Below, in pieces: positions 38,881 through 53,300 of a DNA stretch of 64,000 nucleotides. This DNA comes from Plectrocnemia conspersa (Eukaryota; Arthropoda; Insecta; Trichoptera; Polycentropodidae). The notes under the pieces were generated by a model, which searched no databases, had not been told where the DNA came from, and worked only from the letters and a program-made list of their open reading frames with translations. Made by a program: the position numbers and the translations under genes. Each line of letters starts with the position of its first letter. Within the stretch, counting starts at the first letter, position 1. The stretch lies in the NCBI GenBank assembly GCA_009617715.1, contig VTFK01000361.1, positions 1-64,000 of the forward strand. Direction: 5' to 3'.

Positions 38881-41800
38881 AGAGACTAGGTTGCTAAACG
38901 ACTAGTCATTCAAAAAATGAGATCTAAAGTTAAAAATTACCCAGATATATAATATATTTTAAACTATTATGTAAGATATACACATTTTATAGTGGCGAAA
39001 CTTCTTAGCACAAGAGACATGTAGTTACCCATTTGTAAATGTAAATTCATAATAACAACTTTGATTTATTATATATTTTTCTAATTTTTATTTTTATTTT
39101 AAAAATAAATATCAATGAATTTGTTTAAACCACAGCACTGCTTGTCTAAACATATGTTAAGAGTTGACTCAAATGTATGCAACATTAGAGTTTAGCGTAT
39201 AAACCAACATGATAAGCAATACGAAACAATTTACTGTTAGCTATCAAATTGAGATTTTCAGATTCAATAAAACCTTTAAGAAAAATATATTAAAAAGCCA
39301 ATAAGATATAGAATTTAATTAAATAGGAAACTGTTTTTTTTACATTTTTATGCATAATTTTACTAAAAATATAATCCAATATACATATATATTTTTGATT
39401 AAAATTATTACATACAAAATTTTGATAATCTCATAGCTGCATTAAAAGTTTCTACAATAGCCAGAAATAATTTTAAACTAGGTATATATGTATAAGTATA
39501 AAAATGTATGTTTCAGATAATGTTGAAGCAGTAGAAATTACGTTTAATTTAAATATTAGATTTGAATACAAACAAAGACAAACCTTTTAAATGTCAGTAA
39601 CCAGATTGATATTAGGTTTAAAAGGTAAGAAGAAAGTTATAATTGCTTTTAATACCAATATTCAGGGCCATTTTAACACTAAAATGTTCAAACCATTCGT
39701 AGGTATGTATTTATTAGTCATTTATAGTTGTGATACTTTTTCACTTTATTTGTCTTTTAAATCGCAAAAAACTAATCTTGAAATATTGCTTGCCGAAAGT
39801 AAACAGCTGCTTGAATTTTTTTTTATTAAGATTGTACCGATCATTGACAAAAAAATATTTTTTGTATACAATGCGCTGTGGTGTTTTCGGAATTTAAAAA
39901 GAAAAACAACATTTATACAAATTGTACAATATCGAGCTGTTAAAAATATGACAAATAAATGATTAAAGTAGTGAATAAGTGATTAAAGTAGTGAAATAAA
40001 TTACATTCACTGTCAAGATTTACTTCTCAAAATATCTTTACTTAGTTAAGTGTAATGAATAATATTATTTCTTTATTTCCACTCTACTTTGTATTATATA
40101 TTATTATGAATCAAAAGGGTGTATAATCAATTTTGCGCCTACTCTTCACAAATGATATTTTTTTATAAAATATCTTGATATATTAAAAAAAATATTGTTT
40201 GTAGGGTATTTAATTCACATATATTTGCTTGTAATTTATCATGTTTTTATCAAATTTATGTATATAATTTGTTTAAAATATTTTCTCTTAATTATCATTA
40301 AAAAAGTACATCATTACTATACGCTTTTTATGAAAATATCTGTATTAAAGGACTTAGTTGGAATGCTATTTATATTTTCCCCATAAATTTACAAAAATAT
40401 TTCACCACTCAAAAAATTTAACCGTAAAATTGTATATAAAGTTCGAAACTTTAATAATTAACTAAATTAACTAAACTAAAAATTAACGAAACTAAAATAA
40501 TTAGATTTTAAATATATATAAACTATTATATTTGTCAGCTTTTTATGAGTAAATTTTCAAAATATTTGTAACTCTGAAATGACTTCAAAAAAGAATAATT
40601 ATTCAAAAGAAATTCTAAATATTTTCGTTTATTATTAATTAAAAAAACAATATCTCGGAAATTTATTAATAATAATGATCTAGTATATTGCCAGTTTAAT
40701 TATTTGTAATAATCTAATTCTTAAAATGTATGAACTACGGTCTTTGTCATAACGACCGATAGAGTGTACAGTGCCTGCCATGAAAATTTTAAGAGATTGG
40801 TGCTCGCTGCAGACAATACGTGACAATAGACGGATACATCACAATAGCCATTCGGATTCGGATTATAAGTAGCGACAGCATTTTTGAGGATGCTTTTACA
40901 ATATATGTGCTATTGTGTTTTTATGGTGTCATATTTTTCAAGAAATTTGAATTCAAAATTCATCACGCAATACCACAACATCATCAAAAACTAAAACCAA
41001 GTTAAAAAGAGAAGAACGATGCAGAAGCAACCGCTTCCCTCTCTCCACGTCAGACCCTGATCCAGCTTGACATCCGGAATTCAGAGTTCAGCCCGCTTTG
41101 TAGACGACCGTATCTTTCGGACGCGGACGTTGAAAGAGGACTTTATGTTTACTATATCACAAATATATAAACTGTACGTGAACGTGAATCAAACTGTTTC
41201 ACAATATCATATATTACCAAAATACTTTGTTTTCATAAACACACCTGACAAATATTTTATTTTTAATCATTGTACGTATTTTATAAAACACTAATCTAAA
41301 AATCTAAGAAATATAATTTAAGGAATGGCTTTAATACTATTATATTATGTGTTGATAGATGACCTAGATTTCCTGAACATTTTACGCCTATTTTTCATCA
41401 GTTTTAAAAATTCAGCATCGGTTTGCCTGAGATATTTTTTTAATCAATTTATTTACTCCGACCACGGATTATTCATAACAAAAAGAGGATAGTAAAATAG
41501 AAGATTTATTGCATTGTCTATTGTTCACGTGACTTTCCTACCCAAACTTTTTGGTTTTCCCAACACATCCTCTTTTTAAGGGCATCCGGGGAACGACCGA
41601 CGGAGATTTTTAGTTGTTTCCCCTATGTATTTTTAACAAGATACAAAATATTGTTGCAAAAATATAAAAATAAAATATATATTTTGACACTAATTAAAAT
41701 AAGGTTTTATTTTACCCAACCAGGAAATAAATTCAATTTATTACACAATTAACGCGTCTCAGGAGTTTCGAACCTTGTCCCGGCAAAAACTAATAAAGGC

Positions 41801-43769
41801 GGTAAGGTCAAATACGCCGTTACAGCAATAAACCTACACTATCTTATATCAACACATCCGAGTGTACAAAATAAAACGAAATAATAACACAGTTTCATGA
41901 GATTTTATAATTTAATATATTTTATATTGAAACAAAACTACATTAAATTTGACGTACTATATTAGTTTAATACTTTAAATAACGATTTAATTTAGTGAGA
42001 AAAAAAGATGCATTGCAAAAAATATTTCTAGAGCTTTTTATTTTAAGATCACCCAGGTACTTTAGAACATCCTTTTATTTATAGTTTAACATAGTCTACA
42101 TAAAGTTCTAATGCAATTGGTAAAGCTGGGAAGAACTCACTTGATTCCTAACTCGGCACCCAACGCGCGAAGAAATATTTTGGTACAGTTTTGTTTTTTT
42201 ATGATATTGTTTATAAAGTCGAACGTTAAAATCCTTTTTTTTTCTTACCACATTCAGCTCATACGTCCTTTTTATAAATATTAATAGGTTGACGATGAAT
42301 ACCAGCAACAGTTTTCACTTAAACACAAAAAAATTACATTTCATCGTTGCTGCTACTCAGACATAAAAAATCTGCAACGTCAAACTGGCCTTAGCGAAAC
42401 AACAGTATTATCGACCAAATAAAGGAAATGTTTCATTTTTACTAGCCCTGTATCTTTACTGTCTAACTATAACTCGTATAATATATGTATATATGGTAAG
42501 TATAATTACATATAACGAATCTAAATGTTTCTAAAAATATAATATTTAATACAACCTCGTTAATGAGAAATACATAGAATTTATACAAAACACGAGTCCA
42601 AATGAATAAAGTGAAGTCATTAATTATTTTTGCAAAAAATGTTTTTATCTTTCCATGTTGTTAGGGGTTGTGGCTTTTTTGTATTGCGAAGCTAAATCAT
42701 TAGTCAGAAAAGATAGGCTTTCTGGGACGACGTATTGCCGACATTTGTCAAGGTGGCAATTTTCACTTGCGTACTGTTTTGTACAAGTGAAATATTTCGA
42801 GCGGTTGTAACATCAATTTAATAGGGTAGTAAAAACAAATTAAAAATATCCTGGTTAGTTGATATAACTCTGTAACTGTACCGCAAATTTGTACATTTTC
42901 ATGTACATATTTTTAAACATAAATTTTAACTTTTACAAAAAAATTTTGATTATAATGAATGAAAGTGGTTCTTAAACATTTTTAGGTCTTCAAAAATATT
43001 ATAGAGTAGATGCTTCAAATATTTTATTTATATACTCTCTAAATGTGCAAATTAAACTGTTTACTATTTGCTGGGTTAGGTTAGATTAAAAACTGTTTGT
43101 TAAGTTTTGCATATTCAATGTCATTCGGAAAATTTTGGATGATCAAGTTGATTAATACCATACAAAGGATAATTGTTGACATGGCCAACTATATTAATTA
43201 GCAAGTTGTAGAGAGGATAAAGAAATTTAGATATACTACGATTCAACTGTATGAATTAACTAACGTTTAACCGTGCTTCTTTATTCTGCTTCTTATTTTT
43301 TTATTGCCTAAATTTAACTGGATGGACCAGTAGTTCAGAGATATTTAGTTCTTCCAATTGTATGGTCCACCTAGTTACAAATAAGCTATATACAGAATAT
43401 CATAATTTAAATTAATGAACTATGAACTCCAAGCTGTTAACAACGCCGTGTAAGAATATGGATTTGCAACACTATAATATTAATTTACATGCCAAAATTA
43501 TCTGGATTTTTTCACGCCTTTTCAAACTGTGAGAAAATCGAAAGGGTTCTTACAATACGACGCAGTACACGTTAGCGATAAATATAATAACGTTGTCATG
43601 GTCACGAATAAGATATTAGAAAACAAAATTAAATACATTTTTATTTCTTAGTAATATTTTTAAACACTACGATCTTAATTTCCTGTTAGAGCTAAACCGA
43701 AAGTTTTAACCGATTTATTCAACACGCTACTTAGCTTTTTGAGATGAGAGGACTTTCGTATCGCCTGTT
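38881..43769. other. AT-rich DNA with one GC-richer patch
   Basis: Nearly 5 kb mostly without features. A 123-codon + frame at 39591-39962 is AT-driven, with no domain or signal I recognise. A unit GTGATTAAAGTAGTGAA is tandemly repeated just after it (39957-39995). A GC-richer patch at 40735-41140 might be LTR or regulatory sequence, but I cannot identify it. Another patch at 41500-41620 is also unidentified. Confidence 0.4.
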
Positions 43770-43960
43770 TTCTTACTCGCATCCCATTTGCTGACGTTTC
43801 GACCATCGGTGTTGGGGGTCATCATCTTGAGCGTAATTTTGACCATATTTCAGCCGCCGCAGACTCTTGATCTGCATCGTCTTTGATTCGATCTTGTATT
43901 TTGTTATTTTTATGTTTGTTTGTTACTAAGGGAACAACAAGTGCATTAATTTTCGAATTG
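43770..43960 (-). repeat. Possible Penelope-like 3' fragment with degenerate hammerhead-like core
   Basis: On the minus strand GATGATGACC at about 43828-43819 is followed by GGTCGAAACGTC ending at about 43791. GACC can pair with GGTC as a short stem, giving an order like the hammerhead ribozyme core (CTGATGA, stem II, GAAAC). Such cores are known in Penelope-like retroelements. The first conserved C is replaced here by A, so it would be inactive. Upstream minus sequence (about 43960-43840) gives a charged frame ending SAAAEIWSKL, but no reverse transcriptase is recognisable. The element identity is tentative. Confidence 0.3.
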
Positions 43961-45419
43961 TTTTGTTAAAATGAATTTATTTATATGAATTTTGTTAGTA
44001 TTTAATTCAGCTTGGTTTAAATCATTCTTGCTTTCGCGTCGTCTCTTTTATTTAGTGCTATTTTTATTTTTAATTTCGATTTCAATTGTTTCTCAATAAT
44101 TTTTTTTAATTGAGTTTTTAATTTTGCTTAAAGTTTTAGTTGTAGCAGAGTTTAAATGTAATAAGATAACATAAAAAACAATGCTGCAAAATCTAGGCAT
44201 TTCACAGCTGATACAAAATGGTGACGACAAAAGGATTTTTCGCTAAAAATTGTCATATTCGACAAGAAAATTTACTTGTATGAAATATTTATGTAATATT
44301 TTTATAAGATTAAATTTATTACTAAAAATATTATATGTAATATTGCACTGATAAACTTTAAAGCTGTTTCATTTAGGGAATTTATGTGATGCTTTGAAAA
44401 TTAAAATAAAACATAAAAAATAACTTGAACTAAGTTTAAAAAAAAGTATATTGTATAACGACCACAAACAGATTAAACGTACCTACAAAAAAAATCTGTT
44501 GCGAAAGTCCTGTTCAAAATGAGCTATGTTTTCTTTAACATTATGATGATGAATAATTCTCAAATACCTAATCTAGTTTGGAATAAAAATTTGTAATGTT
44601 TAAAAAAATTTATAAAAATTGATAAGAAAAAACTGAATGAAAAATTATTTAAAATGTAAGTATTTTTTATTTTTATTTTTTATTAACTATCTAATGTTTG
44701 CAAATAATACTATTAAGTTCGTGTCCTTCAGATATATTATTGAATAGCAACTTTAAAAGCTGATATTGACTACTTTTGCTTCATGCTTTTCTTTGAGTAA
44801 AATTTCGTTACACGCTTTAAACTTACACACATAAAGGGAAGCGCAAAATTCATAGTTTACCTTGAGAATCAAAAAATCGCCGACAAGCTCTGTGTTTATA
44901 TATAAATAGCACATTCAGGAATTTAAGCAAAAATACCGACGTCGACAGCTCATTAAGCTTTTAGTCACACAGCTCTGAAGGTCTTAAATCCCAGTTACGG
45001 TCTGGCCTACTTTCATTCATTCCTTTTCAAGCAAATAATTATTTTTCTTTTAAATTGAAACACTTGAATGCAATATTTAAAAGATCATATAATATATAAT
45101 ATGTATAAGTGGAAAATATATACAGATAGATTGATAGAAGGATAGGGGAGAGGATGGGGTAAGATGGGTTTTTATAACATTGACTTTTTGGTTGCTTGAT
45201 ATAGGCATGAAAATTTATGACCAAAGAGCTATGCCTATATTACTATCTTTTTCGCAAATATATGTATTCAACAACAAGTTGTAAAAACAGAAATTTGTAT
45301 CCTGCAGCTTTCACATTCGAATATATATATTTATTATATAACTATTTAAATAGACTTTTGCGTTTATTGTAATTACTTCAAAAATTAACTTAATGTTTCT
45401 AACTTGCAAGTGATACCAG
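43961..45419. other. AT-rich DNA, nothing recognised
   Basis: AT-rich, with TTTATATATAAATA at about 44897. No supported gene. Confidence 0.4.
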
Positions 45420-45690
45420 TTAAACCGCATATGTCTCTAAGTCGATGTGCTTATCGAAATGCGACGGGAGATATCGCCGATTATGGCTTCCAAATGTTCA
45501 CACAGTGAATACGTTAACGCGTTTCCCTTTTATCATCGTCCTAATCCCGTGATTTAAATCCCCTTCAAAGATTCTGCCGTGGAGTGTTCCGTGCCGTTTA
45601 CGACAAAGTTTTAACCGACGCAAATTCATCTCAGCGAACGAGTATGGGTTCATGAAACTAATTCAATTTTGTACCATTCACAGCAAGCGT
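45420..45690. promoter_or_regulatory. CpG-rich island
   Basis: A CpG-enriched block like the others, with no recognised frame. It is a candidate conserved non-coding element. Confidence 0.25.
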
Positions 45691-46096
45691 ATGCCACAAA
45701 CTAAAATGATTATCTAGCAAATCGCTAGCTGCTAATTTTTTCCAATTGAACGTTAAAAACAGAAAGTTTATCTCAAATTTATTCTTAAACATTTAAAAAT
45801 ATATAGAAGACTTACTTATAAAAGTTCACAACCTGATAATAAAATAATGTATCAGGTTGTTCCATACTCTGTGTTTTTTAAGGTGCGGTAATTAAAATGT
45901 GTAATACTTTTACTTAATTATATATTCCTCATCATTTTCTACAATTATTCTCTAGATATTAATATTTTTTTAAATCTGATTCGAAAAATAATGTATATTT
46001 TGAAGCAATAAATTCTTTAATGTTTTGTATATCTGTTTTTGTAAAATATTTTTTTCTACCTTAAAACTTTTACAGGGATCTAAATATAATATATCT

Positions 46097-46465
46097 CACA
46101 AATAACACGTAAGAATTCTCCGGTGCATTGAATGAATATGTCTTTGTTATAAAACGGTCAACAATACATAAAACAGAAAAACAATATATCACCGGAAGAC
46201 AAATATTCCCGTTACACAATCAGTCCCTCGAAGACTCCGACAGACACTCGAAGAGACCAGCAGACGCCCGTCCGCCCACGGACAACATACTGTCATGGAC
46301 GCTCGCTTAACCCTACCGTAGTAGAGAGGGGTCAACCTCCGCTATACTATCGCTGCCACGCCACCTACAAGACCTCAGTGGACCTTCTACCGACACCATC
46401 CCTCCGCCAGTAAAAAAAATCTAATTCCACCCCCATGTCGTCGCAATTGGTTCAAGCGCAAGAGT
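46097..46465 (+). mobile_element. LTR-like dispersed repeat, copy C
   Basis: The sequence shares AATTCTCCGGTGCATTGAA, TCACCGGAAG, TTCCCGTTACACAATC, GGTCATGGACGCTC-like and CGCTATACT-TCGCTGCCAC blocks, and a terminal TCGTCGCAATTGG, with copy A at 23735-24460 (opposite orientation). It matches copy B only near the ends. Small insertions and deletions distinguish the copies, so the insertions are old. Confidence 0.55.
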
Positions 46466-46864
46466 AATGAGAGCAAAAAAACCTCCTCATATACTAAATT
46501 TAGGAATACACTTTCATTAACAACTCCCACCAGATACTTTCGAATTGGAACGCACGATGGTTCATTGAAATTCGCACCAAGCGGAGCTATGCTAAGCATC
46601 GACCGAAATTTAGAAGACCAAGAAAACAGTACAAATTGTACGCGATTTATAATTGTTGCAAATTATATATAATAACTTTTAATATATATTATATATAACT
46701 TTGCTTTCTATAAAAATAAACATATGACTGCTAAGTCAGAACAGATTATTTTTCTATATTTATAAATAGATATGCTTTACTTACAATATATTGTCCCAAA
46801 AATAAATACACAAACTTACATATATACATATTTACATATGATATTTCTTAATTTATACCAAAAA
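46466..46864. other. Sequence downstream of LTR-like copy C
   Basis: 46470-46630 is GC-richer and opens a 70-codon minus frame with no recognised domain. It might be internal retrotransposon sequence. The rest is AT-rich. Confidence 0.3.
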
Positions 46865-47155
46865 GTAATTTTAATTGTCAGAATACGTATTGGTAAACTT
46901 TTAATTTGTTTCCTTAAAGGAATCCCGTTCTTGCTACACATTTTTTATTTCTTAAATGTCAAATGCAAAATTTACTTGTAAATATACAATAATACAATTC
47001 AATTTTGCGTATTTTTAAAATATTCAATACCACATTTAGGGATAGAACCGCAGCTCCGGTTCGTTAATTCTGAACACGAAATAAAAGTTCCGGATCGTGA
47101 TTTTTTTTCAGGAAGTTAATCGCTTTTAATCTTTTGTGCGGCTTAATATAGTAAT
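46865..47155 (+). repeat. Dispersed repeat, fuller copy (pair of 53705-53955)
   Basis: About 290 bp that reappear at 53705-53955 in the same orientation with near identity between breaks: GTCAGAATACGTATTGGTAAA, AGGAATCCCGTTCTTGCTAC, CAATTCAATTTTGCGTATTTT, CGTTAATTCTGAACACGAAA and CAGGAAGTTAATC. This copy is longer and holds segments missing from the other. The element type is unknown, with no open frame conserved. Confidence 0.8.
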
Positions 47156-47714
47156 TACTAAAATATATTTTAAAAAAATAATAAACTTTTTTGAAATTAT
47201 ATGTAATTAAGCAAACGCTCTTATGTTCTTATGATACTAACATATAAGAAGTCAACCATAAAAAACATGTTATTTTAAGTCGCGTATTTTTAACTGTTGA
47301 AATTTAGATTAGTTTTCCGAAGAAATGTTCAACCTGCGTTGAAATCGAATCATTCGTTCTCAAAATAATCTTAGACATACAGACAGAATATAAAATTATT
47401 TTATATATAAGGATAAATCAGTATTTTCTGCAGACAATACTTATTTTGAAAGCATATCCGTTGTTTATTTTTCATAAAAAAAAACATTAAATAAGCATCC
47501 CGCTGCTTAAAAAATGTTTTTTTTTAATTTGAAGATTCTAAAGCCATTGCTGATATATATGTTTATGTAATAGTTTCTACACAAAGGCGTTTTATAAACC
47601 ACCTTCAAGTGAAACCGTCATTAAAACAATATGTGGAAAATATAAACTAGGATGTTTCAAGAGACCGTCCAGAAAGCGACACACCTACTTTAAACAATAA
47701 ACGTTAATTATTAT
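47156..47714. other. AT-rich DNA, nothing recognised
   Basis: AT-rich spacer between repeats. Confidence 0.4.
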
Positions 47715-47970
47715 AGTCAATACTTCTTTAAGTATTGACTACCCCGGGCGACACTCGCTTGGGGGCGGCATATTCGCGATGGAATCGTCTAGTGTGGTTC
47801 TAAACCCTGAATAAACTAAAATTTATGTAAATCTACGAATGGCAAGAGCTTAATAATAATCAATTTATTATTTTAAGAAATGCTGATTTTATGACCCTGC
47901 AAAAAATGTATGGGGGGGGCAGCAATTTAAAGGATTGCCCTGGGCGGCACATACCCTAGCTACACCACTG
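47715..47970 (-). mobile_element. MITE-like element with CAGTGGTGTAGC end
   Basis: Read from 47970 on the minus strand it begins CAGTGGTGTAGCTAGGG, a terminus widely seen in DNA-transposon-derived repeats, followed by GC-rich GCCGCCCAGGGCAA. The other side holds related GC-rich sequence (CCCCGGGCGACACTCGC at 47742). An 11-bp-arm hairpin (AGTCAATACTT at 47715-47725 with 47730-47740) lies there. A matching terminal repeat on the left is not intact, so the boundary and superfamily are uncertain. Confidence 0.5.
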
Positions 47971-50249
47971 CTTCTATGCCAATGGCACGCTCGAAACAAA
48001 TAATATTGTCCTCATTCATAAGCATGAATTATTCGTAGAACCCAAAATATAATATACATATTTATGTAAGCGCGTCCAAGGGGGTGGAAATTAGGTAATT
48101 CGTCAAAATAACCCTGTCCACCATTCGTCAAAGCCGCTCGCATCACGAATATTCAAAACGTGGCTCTAAAACACGATTTTTTTTATGAAATTTTGCACTG
48201 CATTCTAATCTATCAAATATTCTCAAGTGAAATGGAAGTTTTCTAGTGAAACATTACGTAGCAAATTTATTACATATTTTATTTATAATTACCATTTAAT
48301 TATATTTGTATTTGAAAAGATTACTGACACCTATATGCAAATGGGCCGAATTTTATAATACATAATGTCTTTAAAGATCTTTATCCTCAATCTACCCATT
48401 ACCATTTATAAATATTGTGCAAAAGAATAAGTTTAATTTTTTAGTTAGTTATATTGTTTTAAATAATTATTTTTACAGATTTTTTAATAGTTAAGAGATA
48501 ATTAAAGAATATTATTAAGATCCTGTTTTATTTCACTCAATAATGAATAGCCGTATTAAAGCTGTATAATAAACCACATAAAACATTGTTTGATTATCAT
48601 TATGAATTACAAATATATTTAACAAACTTTATGATACATACGTATAATATGTAAAAACTTTATATCCATCGACGCTGTGCTATCCTTTTAATGATATACA
48701 AACATCTGACTGGATTTCCACATTCTTCCTGGTAGACGGTGCAGCGAAGTGAGCTTTGTTTGCTCCCCTCACTCGTTAAGACAAAAACACTTCTAGCTGC
48801 TTTCAAAATAAAACCCGACTACTTGAATAAACGAGTAGCCATCTATAAAATATCTCATGAAAAAGAATACTTTAATGACAGCGCAATAATATTAATAATT
48901 TTTTTATTATAATTAAAAAAAACATTCAATATTAACTTACATATTATATTTTAATACACACAATCAACAGTAATACATCAAACAACAATAAAATCAATGT
49001 AATTCCAGTATACATACAAACATCCATAGTTGAAACTTCAGCATAAGCAAATATTTTTAATTATTCAACAAACTTTTTTAAATTTAAGTAATTACTAAAT
49101 AGTATTATTTTTTTAGCAAAATAGTGAATATCAGATTTCTATTTTATAAGACTGATCTTAAATTCACTTATATGTGAATGAAAAGTTTTATTGAAATACA
49201 CAAAAGTAAACATATGTAACTCGAAAACAAAAAAAAGATCTAATAAATAGCACTACAACAAATTTGATTTTTTGCTACCTAGTTTATATGTAAAATTAAG
49301 CACTATTTTTTCCTAGCACATGGTTATTTTTTATACTGTATAGTTGAATTTTATTATAGATTATGTTATATGTACATAATACGCAGTACTTAATGAATTC
49401 ATTTAGTTTTTGGTATAAAATTATAAATAAATAGAAAAATGAACCTTTTGGAATAATAAATTATATGTCCTTTTTTATTGTATTTCATACCATCACTCTT
49501 ACAGCTATATATAACTTTTGCTAGGATCTGATGTTAATGTAAATTTATGCGCTGATTTTAAATTCACAATTGGTCTTTTTAACATGTGTAATTGTAGCAA
49601 AAAATTATAATTTCAATGAAATTATCTATATAGATACCTAAATAAATTTACATACATAATACTCACAAAAAAACAGTATAATCAGCATACATCTCTTAAA
49701 AATATACTGAGAAATATTGTTAATTCATAATTATAATTTAAAACTCTAAATGCATAGTGTATATAATTCATTAAAAAAACGGTTGAAAAAATATGAATTC
49801 TAAAAGATAAAAAATTCTAAAATATGAATTAAAAAATCGATTATTATAAAACGAGATCTTATCAGGAAAACTAGTAATACAGCTGATATTTTTAATTTTA
49901 CATATCAATCTTATCTTTGTGGCAAAATGTATTGCTGTAATTATCTAATTATAATGAATGATTGTCGTTAAAAAGCATTCATCAATTTATCATAATTTAA
50001 TAAATATAAATTTTAGATACTTGTACAGCATTACACTTTTAAATTTTAATTTTTAATTCACACAAATCTATATTAAAATTATATACAATTCAATGCTTAA
50101 TTTCTAAAATACCTAAAATCTTAGGATAACAATTTCTAATAAATAAAAAAATTATAACTAAAACACAAAATAATTATGTATATAAAACGGCACTCATAAT
50201 CACACAAAATTAGGAAAATAAAATGTTTAAAAAATCTTTGTACTATATT
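47971..50249. other. AT-rich DNA downstream of the snurportin gene
   Basis: No gene or named element. A slightly GC-richer patch at 48690-48840 is not identified. Confidence 0.45.
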
Positions 50250-50255
50250 TTTATT
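50250..50255 (-). terminator. Polyadenylation signal of snurportin gene
   Basis: AATAAA on the minus strand, about 83 bases beyond the snurportin stop codon. It is well placed for 3' end formation, but the AT-rich context makes a chance match possible. Confidence 0.5.
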
Positions 50256-50337
50256 TAAGAAAATATAAATATAAAATTATGGCAAACCATAAACAGGATG
50301 AAAATGAAGAAGCTAAAATGATAAAATAAAATTTAAA

Positions 50338-53300
50338 TTAACATTCATCAATTACATTGCTGATGTTTTCCTCTAAAACACTATCTTCCATAGAACTGAC
50401 CGCTGAATCAGTTTCCACCAGCATATCAGTCTTATCCTTAGCACCTTCTTCATTTATTGAATCATCAGATACCATGCTTTTACCGCTACTTTCGAGTGAT
50501 ACGTTAAAATCGAACTCCATCTCACTCGATTGATTTAAATTTCTCTTTTTATTCTTATACTTCCTCTTATTCTTTTTTTTGCTTTCATTACTTACACTAA
50601 CAGTGCTATCATCAGATCCAAAAACCACTATACCGTTATCAGTCGACAAAGATTGAGCAAAATTCTTATTTACATATCTAAAATATAAATCTCTGGCTAT
50701 TTTATCTTTGTACTTTTTTTTAGCAGCTTGCTTCTCTTCAAAATCTTTTATGAACGAAGATTGATCCGTGTAAGTTTTAGGTCTCATATTATTGTAATTT
50801 GGATGTAGATTGATATCTGTTGAAAAAAAAACGATTAATTTCAAATACAAACAATCTTTAAATGCAATCAATAATACCTGAACCTAACAACTCGTTCACC
50901 ATGTACGGATATAACCATACAACGAGGGGAGTAGTGCCTCCCACATAATGCCCTTCTCGGTGATAAAATAAAAATCCATCAATAAAAGGCTTATTATCCG
51001 GAAAGGGGGGCCATTGCGACATGAAGTTATTTAACGATTCTCTATTACACTTATACTTAGTAATGAGATGTATCGGATAATCGTTTACATTTGGAACTAC
51101 TTCAGTAGTATTGTACTCTGTAAACTTAGATCTCAACCAACAATCTCTAAATTCCAGCTGTAATATTATAAATAGATTTAAATTATTTAAATGCTTATAA
51201 AAATGATATTGTATTAAATATGAATACATACATCACAGTCAGTGAGGGTTTGATTGACCCACATCAAAACATCTAGCACATAAATTGATTGTGTTGAATC
51301 ACACCATACGCAGTCCAAAATGCATGATTTTTTATTTTCACCGTGATCTCTATTGCCGCCGGGTAATTTAGATTTCCAGCAATTGTGTAGTCTTCCACCC
51401 TTATAGTAAGTTTTTGTATTCTCCTGAAAGATCAAAGTAAATCATTAAATCATATTGTATATTGATCATAAATCTACTTAAAATATTTATTAATTTATTG
51501 TGAATCTTCTGCTTGAACATGGCAGGCGTTAGCCCAATGCATTACGAGTTAAGCACAATCAACAAATATTAAGTAAGTAGTAAGACACCAAGTTGAAATC
51601 AAAGTCTATAAATCAGTGACATGTAATTTATTAATTATTAATTCTAATAATAAGCTTACGCTCAAAACATGTCACTATGCACAATTTAGTTCGATTTTAT
51701 TTTAATTATTCATCACAATATTCATCCGTGAGATTAGAAAAATCAAGGAAAACTTAATTTGAGATGATCGATTGTGATCTCACACACAATAGAAATTTAA
51801 AAACACTAGTCTGTGTGTGATTCGAACCCAGGTCTTTAAGTATTAATTATTGACCTATGCCACTGATCTATCATGCTGATATACGTATGTATATACATAC
51901 ATCAATTTTTAAAAAACGGGTTCAGTATAAAATCAAAACTATTTTTGATTATCTGATACATGAAAATATAATTTTTATGTATGAGATAATTAATTTCATA
52001 AAATAGTTTTATGTTAACAATAAATTTTGTAAAAAAAAATTTTTTTTAATGTTTGACATATTTATATTATATATCTCAAAGCACATTTTGTATAATCTAA
52101 CACAATAGAATATACAATATTGATAAAAATTACTATAATACCAACAAATTAAATAAATATGTTTATCTGTAATAATATATGAAAGGATCCTATTATAAGC
52201 ACTAAATATGACAATAATATAACATATATTAATAACACAATTAATTAAATAAATATTTTTTATCTGTAATAATATATGAAAGGATCATTTTATCAACAAC
52301 TCGATGTATAGAAAATGGTGATAATATGAATAATCTCATATAATTAAGATTATGAAATGAAACATGTACAGCGTAAAAATACATTTACAATAAGTAGATA
52401 AAAATCGTTATCAACATCCTCGACATCATCATATACATATATATGAGAATGTTATTTAATCGACAATCACATACAGAATGTGTGCTATTGTAGATATCCT
52501 TCTCACGTCATAGACAGTTAATTCACAAAAAGCAGTCAATTCATTTTAACAAAAAGAGAGTATCAAGACCTCAAAAATCATTTAAATTTAGATGCTGGTT
52601 TTGTTCTATTGAATTAACAAGTACTGTGTATCATTGAATCTGCTAATTAAAAAATGTTGAAACAAGCCTTAAAGACAATTAGTGCAATGCAACAAAGAAA
52701 ATAGTGTTGCTGTGGAAAAACTAGTGGTGAACAATCAGGGCTGGCCCTAGCATATTAAGCGTCCCAGGCAAAAACTAAGTCGCTCCTCCCCCTCCGCCCC
52801 CCCCCCCCACAACCGCATATTAATAACACATTACATTTAAAACATGAACTGATATACATTTAAATATCATATATCAATACTGGTGTACCATAAATTTACT
52901 ATCGCAAATAATTTAAAAATTTATAGTAAATAAAAATAACTACATAGTGGTTGTTTATTGTATTATAATTATTTAGTAAATTTAGGCATTTAAGACCTAA
53001 AAAATAGAAGACCAATGCTGAAAAATAGTAGCGAAACATCTATATGGTAACCACAGATTAAAGAATATGATAGCAGCAAATCAAAATGTGCATAGAATAG
53101 TGTAAAATATATGGTTACCAAGAAACATCATTGAGACACTTTAAACTTCAATACAATTCCTTTTTAATAAATGTAAAATTATTATCTACATATATTTAAA
53201 AAAAATATTAAGATATATTTTGCAGTTTTAAACATTAATAGAAATTACATTTTCAGAACCAAAGTGTAATTGACATGTTGAGAATAATTTATAAGTAAGT

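Noticed and set aside
39591..39962. 123-codon + frame
   Set aside because: Amino-acid content follows AT-rich composition, with no domain, no splice sites and no GC rise; likely a chance open frame.
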